NCBI GenBank assembly: GCA_003456175.1
Contig: DMPB01000095.1
Span: 701-8,977, forward strand
Reading direction: 5' to 3'
DNA from: Chitinophagaceae bacterium
Lineage (GTDB): Bacteria; Bacteroidota; Bacteroidia; Chitinophagales; Chitinophagaceae
Length of the DNA stretch: 8,277 bases
A model generated the notes under the pieces. The model worked only from the letters and a program-made list of their open reading frames with translations, ran no database searches and had not been told where the DNA came from. This document shows positions 1 to 4,945 of the stretch, in pieces. The position numbers and the translations under genes are program-made. The stretch's first letter is position 1. Each line of letters opens with the position of its first letter.

Positions 1-228
1 TGGATCCGCGTGTTCCCGGACAAGCCGATCACCAAGAAGCCTGCAGAAACTCGAATGGGTAAAGGTAAAGGTAACCCTGAATTCTGGGCTGCTGTGGTTG
101 AACCAGGACGTATCATTTTTGAGTGCGATGGCGTAAGCCAAGAAGTTGCACAAGAAGCGATGCACCTAGCAGCACAAAAATTACCTATCAAAACCAAGTT
201 TATTGTACGTAGAGACTTACAAGCATAA
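1..228 (+). CDS. rplP: 50S ribosomal protein uL16 (L16), 3' part only
   Basis: This is the C-terminal 75 residues of uL16, a large-subunit protein that helps shape the A-site tRNA corridor and is needed for peptidyl-transferase activity. The reading frame is open from base 1, so the start codon lies outside the window; the family is about 140 residues long, so roughly the last 55 percent is present. The fragment begins [11 protein letters not shown] and carries the uL16 signature RMGKGKG at fragment residues 18-24. The Arg of that motif matches E. coli Arg81, the residue hydroxylated by YcfD. The ending [13 protein letters not shown] is typical of the family. The first 13 codons all end in G or C and then usage changes abruptly (see findings). 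It is followed by a 90-base gap with opposed 8-bp-phased repeats before rpmC. The identity is secure; only the 5' end is missing. Confidence 0.97.
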   Translation, partial: WIRVFPDKPITKKPAETRMGKGKGNPEFWAAVVEPGRIIFECDGVSQEVAQEAMHLAAQKLPIKTKFIVRRDLQA

Positions 229-318
229 ACATGGCTAATGAGATAATGAGATGATGCGATAATTATAACGCCGTTCATTATCTGATTATCAAATTATCGA
301 ATTATCAAATTGTTCATC
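229..318 (+). repeat. Opposed 8-bp-phased GATAAT / ATTATC arrays in the rplP-rpmC gap
   Basis: Three GATRAT units start at 242, 250 and 258 (the middle one is GATGAT), and four ATTATC units start at 277, 285, 293 and 301. Both sets have an exact 8-base period and are mutually complementary. The transcript could fold with paired blocks 258-263/277-282, 250-255/285-290 (one G-U) and 242-247/293-298, separated by two-base internal loops, around a 13-base apical segment that itself contains AAC/GTT. The structure ends about 20 bases before the rpmC start. The repeats are read directly; any function (translation control, mRNA processing or protein binding) is inference. No Shine-Dalgarno site or TAnnTTTG promoter element was seen in this gap. 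Confidence 0.75.
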
Positions 319-528
319 ATGGCTAAGAAAGTAGATTTTAATAAAAGCTTGAAAGATTTGTCGGCAGACGACTTGAAAGCTCGTATCGCTGAAGACAAAC
401 TTCGCCTGAAGAAGCTTGAATTTGCTCATGCAATTTCACCATTGGAAAGTCCAATGAGCATTCGTATCCTCAGAAGAGATATTTCTCGTTTGGCTACAGC
501 TTTAAGAAAAAGAGATCTCGGCATCTAA
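319..528 (+). CDS. rpmC: 50S ribosomal protein uL29 (L29)
   Basis: uL29 is a small two-helix hairpin protein that binds 23S rRNA domain I near the exit of the polypeptide tunnel, where it neighbours uL23 and helps form the docking site for trigger factor and SRP. The ATG at 319 gives 69 residues beginning MAKKVDFNKSL, the normal family length. An in-frame TTG at 310 would add only MFI and is not supported by family length. Visible landmarks are the basic helix KLRLKKLEFAHA (about residues 30-41), the conserved SPLESPMSIR segment and the closing helix RRDISRLATALRKRD. No Shine-Dalgarno sequence precedes the start, as is usual in Bacteroidota. It sits between the phased repeats upstream and rpsQ, 15 bases downstream, so co-translation with rpsQ in one mRNA is likely. 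Confidence 0.96.
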   Translation: MAKKVDFNKSLKDLSADDLKARIAEDKLRLKKLEFAHAISPLESPMSIRILRRDISRLATALRKRDLGI

Positions 529-543
529 TAAAACAGTACAACA

Positions 544-801
544 ATGACCGAAAGAAATTTGCGTAAAACAAGGATAGGTGTTGTTAGCAGCAATAAAATG
601 GAAAAAACCATTACAGTAGCTGTTGAACGTAAAGTGAAGCACCCTATCTATGGTAAGTTCGTTAAGAAAACTACCAAGTTCCATGCTCACGATGAGAAAA
701 ATGAATGTGGTATCGGTGATACCGTTCGTATCATGGAAACTCGTCCGCTTAGTAAAACAAAGCGTTGGAGATTGGTAGAAGTTATCGAGAAGGCCAAGTA
801 A
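544..801 (+). CDS. rpsQ: 30S ribosomal protein uS17 (S17)
   Basis: uS17 is an OB-fold primary binder of the 16S rRNA 5' domain and acts early in 30S assembly. The protein has 85 residues, normal for bacteria. It opens [22 protein letters not shown], matching the first beta-strand with the conserved SNKMEKT turn, and carries the family signature [13 protein letters not shown] at residues 58-70 followed by [10 protein letters not shown]. The ATG at 544 lies in the context AACAATG with no Shine-Dalgarno site. The 95-base gap to rplN is longer than usual for this position and contains a hairpin at 816-842. The call is secure and nothing in the protein itself is unusual. Confidence 0.98.
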   Translation: MTERNLRKTRIGVVSSNKMEKTITVAVERKVKHPIYGKFVKKTTKFHAHDEKNECGIGDTVRIMETRPLSKTKRWRLVEVIEKAK

Positions 802-815
802 TTATTATTTATCAA

Positions 816-842
816 GCTATACAATGCAGATGCTTGTACAGC
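816..842 (+). promoter_or_regulatory. Hairpin in the rpsQ-rplN gap
   Basis: The arms GCTATACAA (816-824) and TTGTACAGC (834-842) pair over nine positions with a single A-C mismatch. With T825 bulged, two further G-C pairs (826-833, 827-832) close an AGAT loop. No T-run follows, so this is not an obvious intrinsic terminator. An 11-codon open frame (824-859) begins inside the stem. A role in mRNA stability or processing is possible but unproven. Confidence 0.5.
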
Positions 843-896
843 CGCTGATAGTAACATAATGCTACAAAGTAGCTCCATAGTTTAAAATCAACAACA

Positions 897-1265
897 ATGA
901 TCCAGCAAGAAAGCAGACTGAATGTTGCCGATAACAGCGGTGCCAAAGAAGTTTTGGTGATCCGTGTATTGGGCAATTCTGGTCAAGACTATGCTCATAT
1001 TGGCGATAAAATTGTAGTTACCGTTAAAGATGCTATTGCAGGTGGTGGCATTAAAAAAGGTACTGTTAGCAAAGCCGTTATCGTAAGAACTAAGAACAAA
1101 TTGCGTCGTAAAGATGGTTCTTACATTCGTTTCGATGATAACGCTGTAGTACTTCTTAACAACTCCGATGAACCTCGCGGTACACGTATTTTCGGGCCAG
1201 TTGCTCGTGAATTACGTGATAAAGGGTACATGAAAATTATTTCACTTGCCCCGGAAGTATTATAA
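897..1265 (+). CDS. rplN: 50S ribosomal protein uL14 (L14)
   Basis: uL14 is a five-stranded beta-barrel protein on the 50S subunit interface. It forms bridge B8 with 16S rRNA helix 14 and is the docking site of the silencing factor RsfS. It has 122 residues, the standard bacterial length, starting [19 protein letters not shown]. Further landmarks are the loop [18 protein letters not shown] (about residues 50-67), the signature segment [19 protein letters not shown] and the C-terminal [13 protein letters not shown]. The ATG at 897 follows AACAACA with no Shine-Dalgarno site. The last codons and the adjoining gap contain a promoter-like pair of boxes (1246-1276) that could feed rplX and later genes. 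No abnormal residue was noticed. Confidence 0.98.
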   Translation: MIQQESRLNVADNSGAKEVLVIRVLGNSGQDYAHIGDKIVVTVKDAIAGGGIKKGTVSKAVIVRTKNKLRRKDGSYIRFDDNAVVLLNNSDEPRGTRIFGPVARELRDKGYMKIISLAPEVL

Positions 1266-1276
1266 GCATATCTTTG
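1246..1276 (+). promoter_or_regulatory. Candidate internal promoter upstream of rplX
   Basis: TATCTTTG at 1269-1276 is an exact match to the Bacteroidota -7 consensus TAnnTTTG. A TTG at 1246-1248 lies 20 bases upstream, within the spacing reported for the primary sigma factor of this phylum. Transcription would start near 1281-1285 and give a leader of about 50 bases before the rplX start at 1336. The -33 box falls inside the end of rplN, which is common for internal promoters. Only the boxes are seen; activity is inferred. Confidence 0.45.
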
Positions 1277-1301
1277 CAGCCCGTTAAAAAAAACGGTATG
1301 C
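1266..1301 (+). promoter_or_regulatory. Bulged hairpin in the rplN-rplX gap
   Basis: GCATA (1266-1270) pairs with TATGC (1297-1301), and the adjacent CCGTT (1281-1285) pairs with AACGG (1292-1296) around an all-A loop, leaving bases 1271-1280 as a bulge on the 5' side. It overlaps the candidate promoter, so only read-through transcripts from upstream could form the whole structure. No T-run follows, so termination is unlikely. Confidence 0.4.
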
Positions 1302-1335
1302 TCCCAAACCATTTGAATTTTTCAAATCAACAGCA

Positions 1336-1674
1336 ATGAGCAACAGATTTAAACCCAAATACAATATCAAAAAGGGCGACACAGTTGTGGTAATTGCCGG
1401 CGATGATAAAGATCTTAAAAAGCCTCGTAAGGTTTTAGAAGTAATCATCGATAAGGGTAGAGTATTAGTAGAAGGTGTGAACATTGTAACCAAGCACACT
1501 AAGCCTACTGCACAAAACACCCAAGGCGGTATTGTAAAAGTAGAAGCTCCTATTCACATTAGTAATGTGCAATTATGGGATGCAAAAACCGGCGCAGCTA
1601 CGAAAATTCAACGTAGCCGTAACAACGGTAAATTAGTTCGTATTAGTAAAAAATCTGGGGAGGTAATCAAATAA
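1336..1674 (+). CDS. rplX: 50S ribosomal protein uL24 (L24)
   Basis: uL24 is an assembly-initiating protein that binds the 5' end of 23S rRNA and later sits beside the exit-tunnel opening. The protein has 112 residues, in the normal range. A KOW motif is visible in [17 protein letters not shown] (about residues 11-27), with the insertion [22 protein letters not shown] following and the conserved [10 protein letters not shown] and [12 protein letters not shown] segments after it. The ATG at 1336 has the A-rich context CAGCAATG. The stop TAA (1672-1674) overlaps the ATG of rplE by one base, and the last codons of rplX carry the strong Shine-Dalgarno sequence used by rplE, so the two genes are probably translationally coupled. 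The call is secure. Confidence 0.97.
   Translation: MSNRFKPKYNIKKGDTVVVIAGDDKDLKKPRKVLEVIIDKGRVLVEGVNIVTKHTKPTAQNTQGGIVKVEAPIHISNVQLWDAKTGAATKIQRSRNNGKLVRISKKSGEVIK
1657..1664 (+). promoter_or_regulatory. Strong Shine-Dalgarno site of rplE
   Basis: GGGGAGGT lies inside the end of rplX, with nine bases between it and the rplE ATG at 1674. It is one of only two clear Shine-Dalgarno sequences in the window. The other genes start in A-rich, SD-less contexts, as expected for Bacteroidota, where the ribosome generally does not rely on anti-SD pairing. Confidence 0.75.
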
Positions 1675-2249
1675 TGAGTACTGTTAAATACACTCCAAGA
1701 TTGGCAGATAAGTACACCAATGATGTAGTACCTGCCTTGATGAAGAAGTTCGCTTACAAAACTGTAATGCAAGCTCCTAAATTGCAAAAAATTTGTATTA
1801 ACCGCGGTATCAACGGTGCCGTTGCCGACAAAAAGTTGGTAGACATTGCTGTTGAAGAGCTTACAACCATCACTGGTCAGAAAGCAGTACCTACAATGTC
1901 TAAAAAAGACATTAGTAACTTCAAGTTACGTAAGGGTATGCCTATCGGTGCTCGTGTAACACTACGTGGCGAGAAAATGTACGAATTCTTAGATCGTTTA
2001 GTAGCTGTGGCTTTACCACGTGTACGCGACTTTAAAGGTATCAGCGATAAGGCTTTCGATGGCCGTGGTAACTACACGTTAGGTGTAACTGAGCAAATCA
2101 TTTTCCCTGAAATTGATATCGATAAAGTTAATCGTATCACAGGTATGGATATCACTTTTGTTACTACTGCTAATACCAATGAAGAGGCTTATGAGCTTTT
2201 AAAAGAGCTTGGCTTGCCTTTCCGTAACATCAAAAAAGATAACAACTAA
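1674..2249 (+). CDS. rplE: 50S ribosomal protein uL5 (L5)
   Basis: uL5 binds 5S rRNA together with uL18 (encoded further along at rplR) and is essential for building the central protuberance; it also contacts P-site tRNA and the small subunit. The protein has 191 residues, slightly longer than the approximately 180 common elsewhere, with a short polar C-terminal tail (NIKKDNN). Landmarks are the signature [11 protein letters not shown] (about residues 37-47), [19 protein letters not shown] (about 82-100), RVRDFKGIS and [17 protein letters not shown]. The start overlaps the rplX stop by one base and has a strong GGGGAGGT site, the expected arrangement for re-initiation by terminating ribosomes. 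In E. coli this junction is the operator where S8 represses the operon; the overlap here leaves no room for that type of intergenic site. Confidence 0.98.
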   Translation: MSTVKYTPRLADKYTNDVVPALMKKFAYKTVMQAPKLQKICINRGINGAVADKKLVDIAVEELTTITGQKAVPTMSKKDISNFKLRKGMPIGARVTLRGEKMYEFLDRLVAVALPRVRDFKGISDKAFDGRGNYTLGVTEQIIFPEIDIDKVNRITGMDITFVTTANTNEEAYELLKELGLPFRNIKKDNN

Positions 2250-2266
2250 CTTTTAACCCATATACA

Positions 2267-2536
2267 ATGGCAAAAGAATCAGTAAAGGCTAGACAAAAGA
2301 AGCGTGAAGCTTTGGTAGCCAAGTTCGCTGAGAAAAGAGCTGCACTTAAAGCTGCTGGCGATTATGCTGCTCTAGACTTACTACCTAAAAATGCCTCACC
2401 AGTGCGTTTAAAAAACCGCTGTAAGCTTACAGGTCGTCCAAAGGGTTACATGAGATACTTTGGTATTTCTCGTGTTATTTTCCGCGACATGGCTTTAGAT
2501 GGCAAGATCCCAGGTGTTAAAAAAGCAAGTTGGTAG
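2267..2536 (+). CDS. rpsN: 30S ribosomal protein uS14 (S14), long zinc-free form
   Basis: uS14 is a late-assembling protein of the 30S head. The 89-residue length and the single Cys (in [12 protein letters not shown], about residues 50-61) show the long C-minus form, which lacks the paired CxxC zinc ligands of the short form. It starts [17 protein letters not shown] and ends with the typical [17 protein letters not shown]. The ATG at 2267 has the context TATACAATG without a Shine-Dalgarno site and lies 17 bases after rplE. The following 107-base gap holds a repeat dyad, a second hairpin and the rpsH ribosome-binding site. The family assignment is secure. Confidence 0.98.
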   Translation: MAKESVKARQKKREALVAKFAEKRAALKAAGDYAALDLLPKNASPVRLKNRCKLTGRPKGYMRYFGISRVIFRDMALDGKIPGVKKASW

Positions 2537-2538
2537 TA

Positions 2539-2568
2539 TAACCTTACGGTAAATATTTACCGCAAGGT
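2539..2568 (+). repeat. 16-bp intergenic motif, copy 1, arranged as an inverted pair
   Basis: TAACCTTACGGTAAAT at 2539-2554 is followed immediately by an inverted, one-mismatch copy (ATTTACCGCAAGGT, 2555-2568). The two form a nearly perfect 28-base dyad with one A-C mismatch. Exact single copies occur at 7068-7083 (reverse orientation) and 7974-7989. No T-run follows. It lies just after the rpsN stop. It may be a mobile or REP-like unit, an RNA processing hairpin or a protein-binding site. Confidence 0.7.
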
Positions 2569-2601
2569 ACCAACCATTAGCAAATTCATTCACTCATCAT
2601 C

Positions 2602-2636
2602 TTTTCCAATTATCCGCTCATGCGGATGTAGGAGGA
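2602..2636 (+). promoter_or_regulatory. rpsH ribosome-binding site with possible SD-sequestering hairpin
   Basis: AGGAGGA at 2630-2636 is a strong Shine-Dalgarno site seven bases before the rpsH ATG. A perfect hairpin ATCCGC-TCAT-GCGGAT (2612-2627) sits directly upstream. In addition TTTTCC (2602-2607) can pair with GGAGGA (2631-2636), with two G-U wobbles, stacking outside that hairpin and masking the SD. The SD and the inner hairpin are plain in the sequence; the masked state and any ligand, such as uS8 itself, are inference. Confidence 0.6.
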
Positions 2637-2643
2637 CAATATT

Positions 2644-3042
2644 ATGGTAACAGATCCTATAGCAGATTTTTTAACTCGCGTACGTAATGCCCAAATGGCT
2701 AACCACCGTATCGTTGAGATTCCTGCAAGCAATCTTAAGAAAAGAATTACCGAAATTTTATACGAGCAAGGTTACATCCTTAAGTATAAGTTCGAAGACG
2801 ATAACAAACAAGGCGTTATCAAAATTGCTTTAAAGTACGATGCCGCTACAAAACAACCAGCTATCCGTAGCTTAGAACGTGTTAGCCGTCCAGGTTTGCG
2901 TCAATACGCTAAGCCAGCCGATTTCAAGCGTGTTATCAATGGTTTAGGTATTGCTATTTTAAGCACCAGCAAAGGTGTTATGACCGACAAGCAGGCTAAG
3001 AGCCAAAATGTTGGTGGTGAAGTACTTTGCTACATTTACTAA
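2644..3042 (+). CDS. rpsH: 30S ribosomal protein uS8 (S8)
   Basis: uS8 is a primary binder of 16S rRNA helix 21 in the central domain and, in E. coli, the translational repressor of the spc operon. The protein has 132 residues, normal for the family. It begins MVTDPIADFLTRVRNAQMA, a highly conserved start that fixes the ATG at 2644. The C-terminal half shows RVSRPGLRQYAKP and the RNA-binding signature GLGIAILSTSKGVMTDKQA (about residues 99-117), ending GGEVLCYIY. It is preceded by a canonical Shine-Dalgarno site set in a foldable leader, which is unusual in this phylum and makes rpsH the best candidate here for a translationally regulated gene. A strong hairpin follows the stop. The identification is secure; the regulatory reading is tentative. 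Confidence 0.98.
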   Translation: MVTDPIADFLTRVRNAQMANHRIVEIPASNLKKRITEILYEQGYILKYKFEDDNKQGVIKIALKYDAATKQPAIRSLERVSRPGLRQYAKPADFKRVINGLGIAILSTSKGVMTDKQAKSQNVGGEVLCYIY

Positions 3043-3051
3043 GATATTACA

Positions 3052-3077
3052 GCACCGAGCCTTGGCTCGGTGCCTTT
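3052..3077 (+). promoter_or_regulatory. Perfect 10-bp hairpin between rpsH and rplF
   Basis: GCACCGAGCC (3052-3061) and GGCTCGGTGC (3064-3073) are exact complements separated by only TT, nine bases after the rpsH stop. A short CTTT follows, much weaker than a normal terminator U-tract. It could be a partial terminator, a processing site or a 3'-end stabiliser dividing the operon transcript. It is GC-rich compared with its surroundings. Confidence 0.6.
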
Positions 3078-3159
3078 ACATATTAAGCTTGTAGATTAAG
3101 CCTCATAGTCGTGGCTGAAAGCAAGCACTATTAAGCAACAAAATTCAAAAAAACCGACT

Positions 3160-3714
3160 ATGTCTCGTGTAGGTAAAAAAGTGGTTACTGTTCCTGCTGG
3201 CGTTACTATTACAGTAAGTGCCGATAATACAGTAACTGTAAAAGGTCCTAAAGGTCAATTAACTGAACAATTAGACCGCGACATCGAAGTAAAGATTGAA
3301 GGAACAGAAGTAACTGTGACTCGTCCTACAGATCAAATTCGCCACAAAGCATTACACGGTTTATATCGTGCATTAATTGCTAATATGGTAACAGGTGTTA
3401 CTACTGGCTATAAGAAAGATATGGAACTTGTGGGTGTGGGTTTTAAAGCCGCTAATACAGGTAATATTTTAGATCTTAGCTTGGGTTATTCTCACAACAT
3501 TATTTTCGAAATTCCTAAGGAATTAAAAGTTACTACTGTAACTGAAAAGGGTAAAAATCCAATCATTTCTTTAGAAGGTAGCGATAAGCAATTACTTGGT
3601 GCTGTATGTGCCAAGTTACGTAGCTTACGTAAGCCTGAGCCTTATAAGGGTAAGGGTGTTAAGTTTGTTGGTGAGGTTATCCGTCGTAAGGCTGGTAAGT
3701 CTGCTGGTAAGTAA
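3160..3714 (+). CDS. rplF: 50S ribosomal protein uL6 (L6)
   Basis: uL6 consists of two copies of one alpha/beta fold and binds the sarcin-ricin region and 23S helix 97 near the GTPase-associated centre. It has 184 residues, close to the usual 177-184. The first domain starts MSRVGKKVVTVPAGVTITV and contains VKGPKGQL (about residues 28-35). The second domain includes KKDMELVGVGFKA and ends with the uL6 signature region RKPEPYKGKGVKFVGEVIRRKAG cut by a basic tail, here rich in GK repeats. The ATG at 3160 (context CCGACTATG) has no Shine-Dalgarno site. The start codon lies in an 8-base stretch exactly complementary to bases 3104-3111 of the leader. The gap before it is 117 bases long. Confidence 0.98.
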   Translation: MSRVGKKVVTVPAGVTITVSADNTVTVKGPKGQLTEQLDRDIEVKIEGTEVTVTRPTDQIRHKALHGLYRALIANMVTGVTTGYKKDMELVGVGFKAANTGNILDLSLGYSHNIIFEIPKELKVTTVTEKGKNPIISLEGSDKQLLGAVCAKLRSLRKPEPYKGKGVKFVGEVIRRKAGKSAGK

Positions 3715-3737
3715 TAGCAAATAAATAAGTTTTAAAC

Positions 3738-3762
3738 ACGCCGCTGGCAGCATCAGCGGTGT
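3738..3762 (+). promoter_or_regulatory. Hairpin in the rplF-rplR gap
   Basis: Bases 3738-3746 (ACGCCGCTG) pair with 3754-3762 (CAGCGGTGT) through nine positions, one of them G-U, around the loop GCAGCAT. No T-run follows; the next bases are AAATAATA. It lies 14 bases before the rplR ATG. Function unknown; it fits the pattern of structured gaps throughout this operon. Confidence 0.5.
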
Positions 3763-3776
3763 AAATAATACAAGCA

Positions 3777-4130
3777 ATGAATAGCAAATTAGTTCAAAGG
3801 CAAAAAATCCGCTACCGTATTCGTAAGAAGGTAGCTGGTACTGCTACTCGTCCACGCCTTGCTGTATTTCGTAGCAACACAGACATTTATGTTCAGTTGA
3901 TTAACGATGATGCAGGTGTAACCCTAGCTGCAGCTAGCTCAAAAGAGAAAGATATTGCAGCACAAAAAGGTACCAAAACCGAAAAAAGCAAGTTAGTTGG
4001 TGCAGCTATCGCACAAAAAGCAATAGCACTTGGCATTACAACTGCTGTATTTGATCGTGGTGGTAACTTATATCATGGTCGTATCAAAGCCGTTGCCGAA
4101 GGTGCCAGAGAAGGCGGTCTTCAATTCTAA
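3777..4130 (+). CDS. rplR: 50S ribosomal protein uL18 (L18)
   Basis: uL18 binds 5S rRNA with uL5 and brings it into the central protuberance of the 50S subunit. The protein has 117 residues, standard for bacteria. It starts [30 protein letters not shown], with the basic N-terminal tail that contacts 5S rRNA, followed by [17 protein letters not shown] (about residues 31-47). The C-terminal part has [27 protein letters not shown] with its characteristic YHGR(I/V)KA and AREGGL elements. The ATG at 3777 has the context AAGCAATG with no Shine-Dalgarno site. rpsE follows after 25 bases. No atypical residue was noticed. Confidence 0.98.
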   Translation: MNSKLVQRQKIRYRIRKKVAGTATRPRLAVFRSNTDIYVQLINDDAGVTLAAASSKEKDIAAQKGTKTEKSKLVGAAIAQKAIALGITTAVFDRGGNLYHGRIKAVAEGAREGGLQF

Positions 4131-4155
4131 TAACAAGATTTAATTACGAGATACA

Positions 4156-4671
4156 ATGTTAAACACAAATAAGGTGAAAGCCGGTGGCGACATGGAACTT
4201 AAAGAAAAAGTTGTTGCCATTAACCGTGTGGTAAAAACCACTAAAGGTGGTCGTACTTTTAGTTTCTCTGCACTTGTTGTAGTAGGTAACGAAAAAGGTA
4301 TTGTAGGCCATGGTTTAGGTAAAGCCAAAGAAGTACAAGAAGCCATCACAAAGGGTATTGAAGATGCTAAGAAAAACTTAGTACGTGTACCAGTTATGCA
4401 TGGTACTATTCCTCACGATCAGTTTGCTAAAGCTGGTGCTGCTAAGGTTTTAATTAAGCCTGCTGCACACGGTACGGGCGTAATTGCCGGTGGTAGCATG
4501 CGTAGCGTGCTTGAAAGCGCTGGTATCACAGACGTTCTTGCTAAAAGTTTAGGTAGTGCTAACCCTCACAACGTGGTTAAAGCAACTATCAAAGCTTTGA
4601 GCACATTACGCGAGCCTGTTACTGTAGCTAAAGAACGTAACATCAAGATCACTAAGGTTTTCAATGGTTAA
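4156..4671 (+). CDS. rpsE: 30S ribosomal protein uS5 (S5)
   Basis: uS5 lies on the solvent side of the 30S subunit at the mRNA entry channel, where it supports mRNA unwinding and decoding fidelity. Some mutations in its N-terminal loop give spectinomycin resistance. The protein has 171 residues. The double-stranded-RNA-binding-like domain spans roughly residues 14-77, with the signature stretch [15 protein letters not shown] at 31-45 and GLGKAKEV at 53-60. The C-terminal domain includes [13 protein letters not shown] (about 101-113) and [11 protein letters not shown]. The ATG at 4156 is chosen because the N-terminal tail [20 protein letters not shown] resembles Bacteroidota homologues. The inner ATG at the Met of GGDMELK would lose it. 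The start context is TACAATG without a Shine-Dalgarno site. Confidence 0.97.
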   Translation: MLNTNKVKAGGDMELKEKVVAINRVVKTTKGGRTFSFSALVVVGNEKGIVGHGLGKAKEVQEAITKGIEDAKKNLVRVPVMHGTIPHDQFAKAGAAKVLIKPAAHGTGVIAGGSMRSVLESAGITDVLAKSLGSANPHNVVKATIKALSTLREPVTVAKERNIKITKVFNG

Positions 4672-4678
4672 TTATAGC

Positions 4679-4699
4679 GTAGTAGGCAAAAGCCACTGC
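4679..4699 (+). promoter_or_regulatory. Small hairpin in the rpsE-rpmD gap
   Basis: GGC (4685-4687) and GCC (4692-4694) pair around an AAAA loop. With A4684 bulged, the stem extends through GTAGT (4679-4683) and ACTGC (4695-4699), including one T-G wobble. It is about 16 bases before the rpmD start. It is weaker than the other gap hairpins and could be coincidental. Confidence 0.3.
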
Positions 4700-4715
4700 A
4701 CAAACTTTTTCAATT

Positions 4716-4898
4716 ATGAAAAAAATAAAAATTACGCTGGTTAAAAGTCCTATTGACCGTCCTGAGCGTCAGAAATTAACGTTGAAGGCTCTAGGTTTAG
4801 GTAAGTTAAACAGTACAAAAGAGGTTGAAGCTACACCACAAATACTTGGTATGGTTACAAAAGTGAACCACCTTGTTAAAGTAGAAGAAGTAGCCTAA
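4716..4898 (+). CDS. rpmD: 50S ribosomal protein uL30 (L30)
   Basis: uL30 is a small 50S protein that binds 23S rRNA domain II near the base of the central protuberance; it is dispensable in some bacteria and absent from several lineages. The protein has 60 residues, the usual length. It starts MKKIKITLVKSPIDRPERQK, with the KSPIDR motif that is the family hallmark, followed by TLKALGLGKLNSTKEVEATP (about residues 22-41) and the C-terminal helix MVTKVNHLVKVEEV. The ATG at 4716 follows TTTTTCAATT and has no Shine-Dalgarno site. It lies between rpsE and rplO in the canonical order, with gaps of 44 and 47 bases. Confidence 0.97.
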   Translation: MKKIKITLVKSPIDRPERQKLTLKALGLGKLNSTKEVEATPQILGMVTKVNHLVKVEEVA

Positions 4899-4945
4899 TT
4901 ATTCATGCGAGGGGTTAAGATGCCCCGTAAGTAAAAAAATCTACA

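Noticed and set aside
310..318. Alternative upstream TTG start for rpmC adding three residues (MFI)
   Set aside because: Family members start at MAKK; the ATG at 319 gives the normal 69 residues and the extension has no supporting signal.
502..878. Reverse-strand open frames across rpsQ and its downstream gap
   Set aside because: Antisense to a certain ribosomal gene, no recognisable product and no start signals; the same applies to the reverse frames in rplN, rplX, rpsE and map.
2267..2536. Loss of zinc-binding Cys residues in uS14
   Set aside because: The long 89-residue form is naturally zinc-free; the single Cys is not degradation.
4911..4926. GGGG / CCCC pairing in the rpmD-rplO gap
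   Set aside because: Only four base pairs with an eight-base loop and no T-run; too weak to list as an element.
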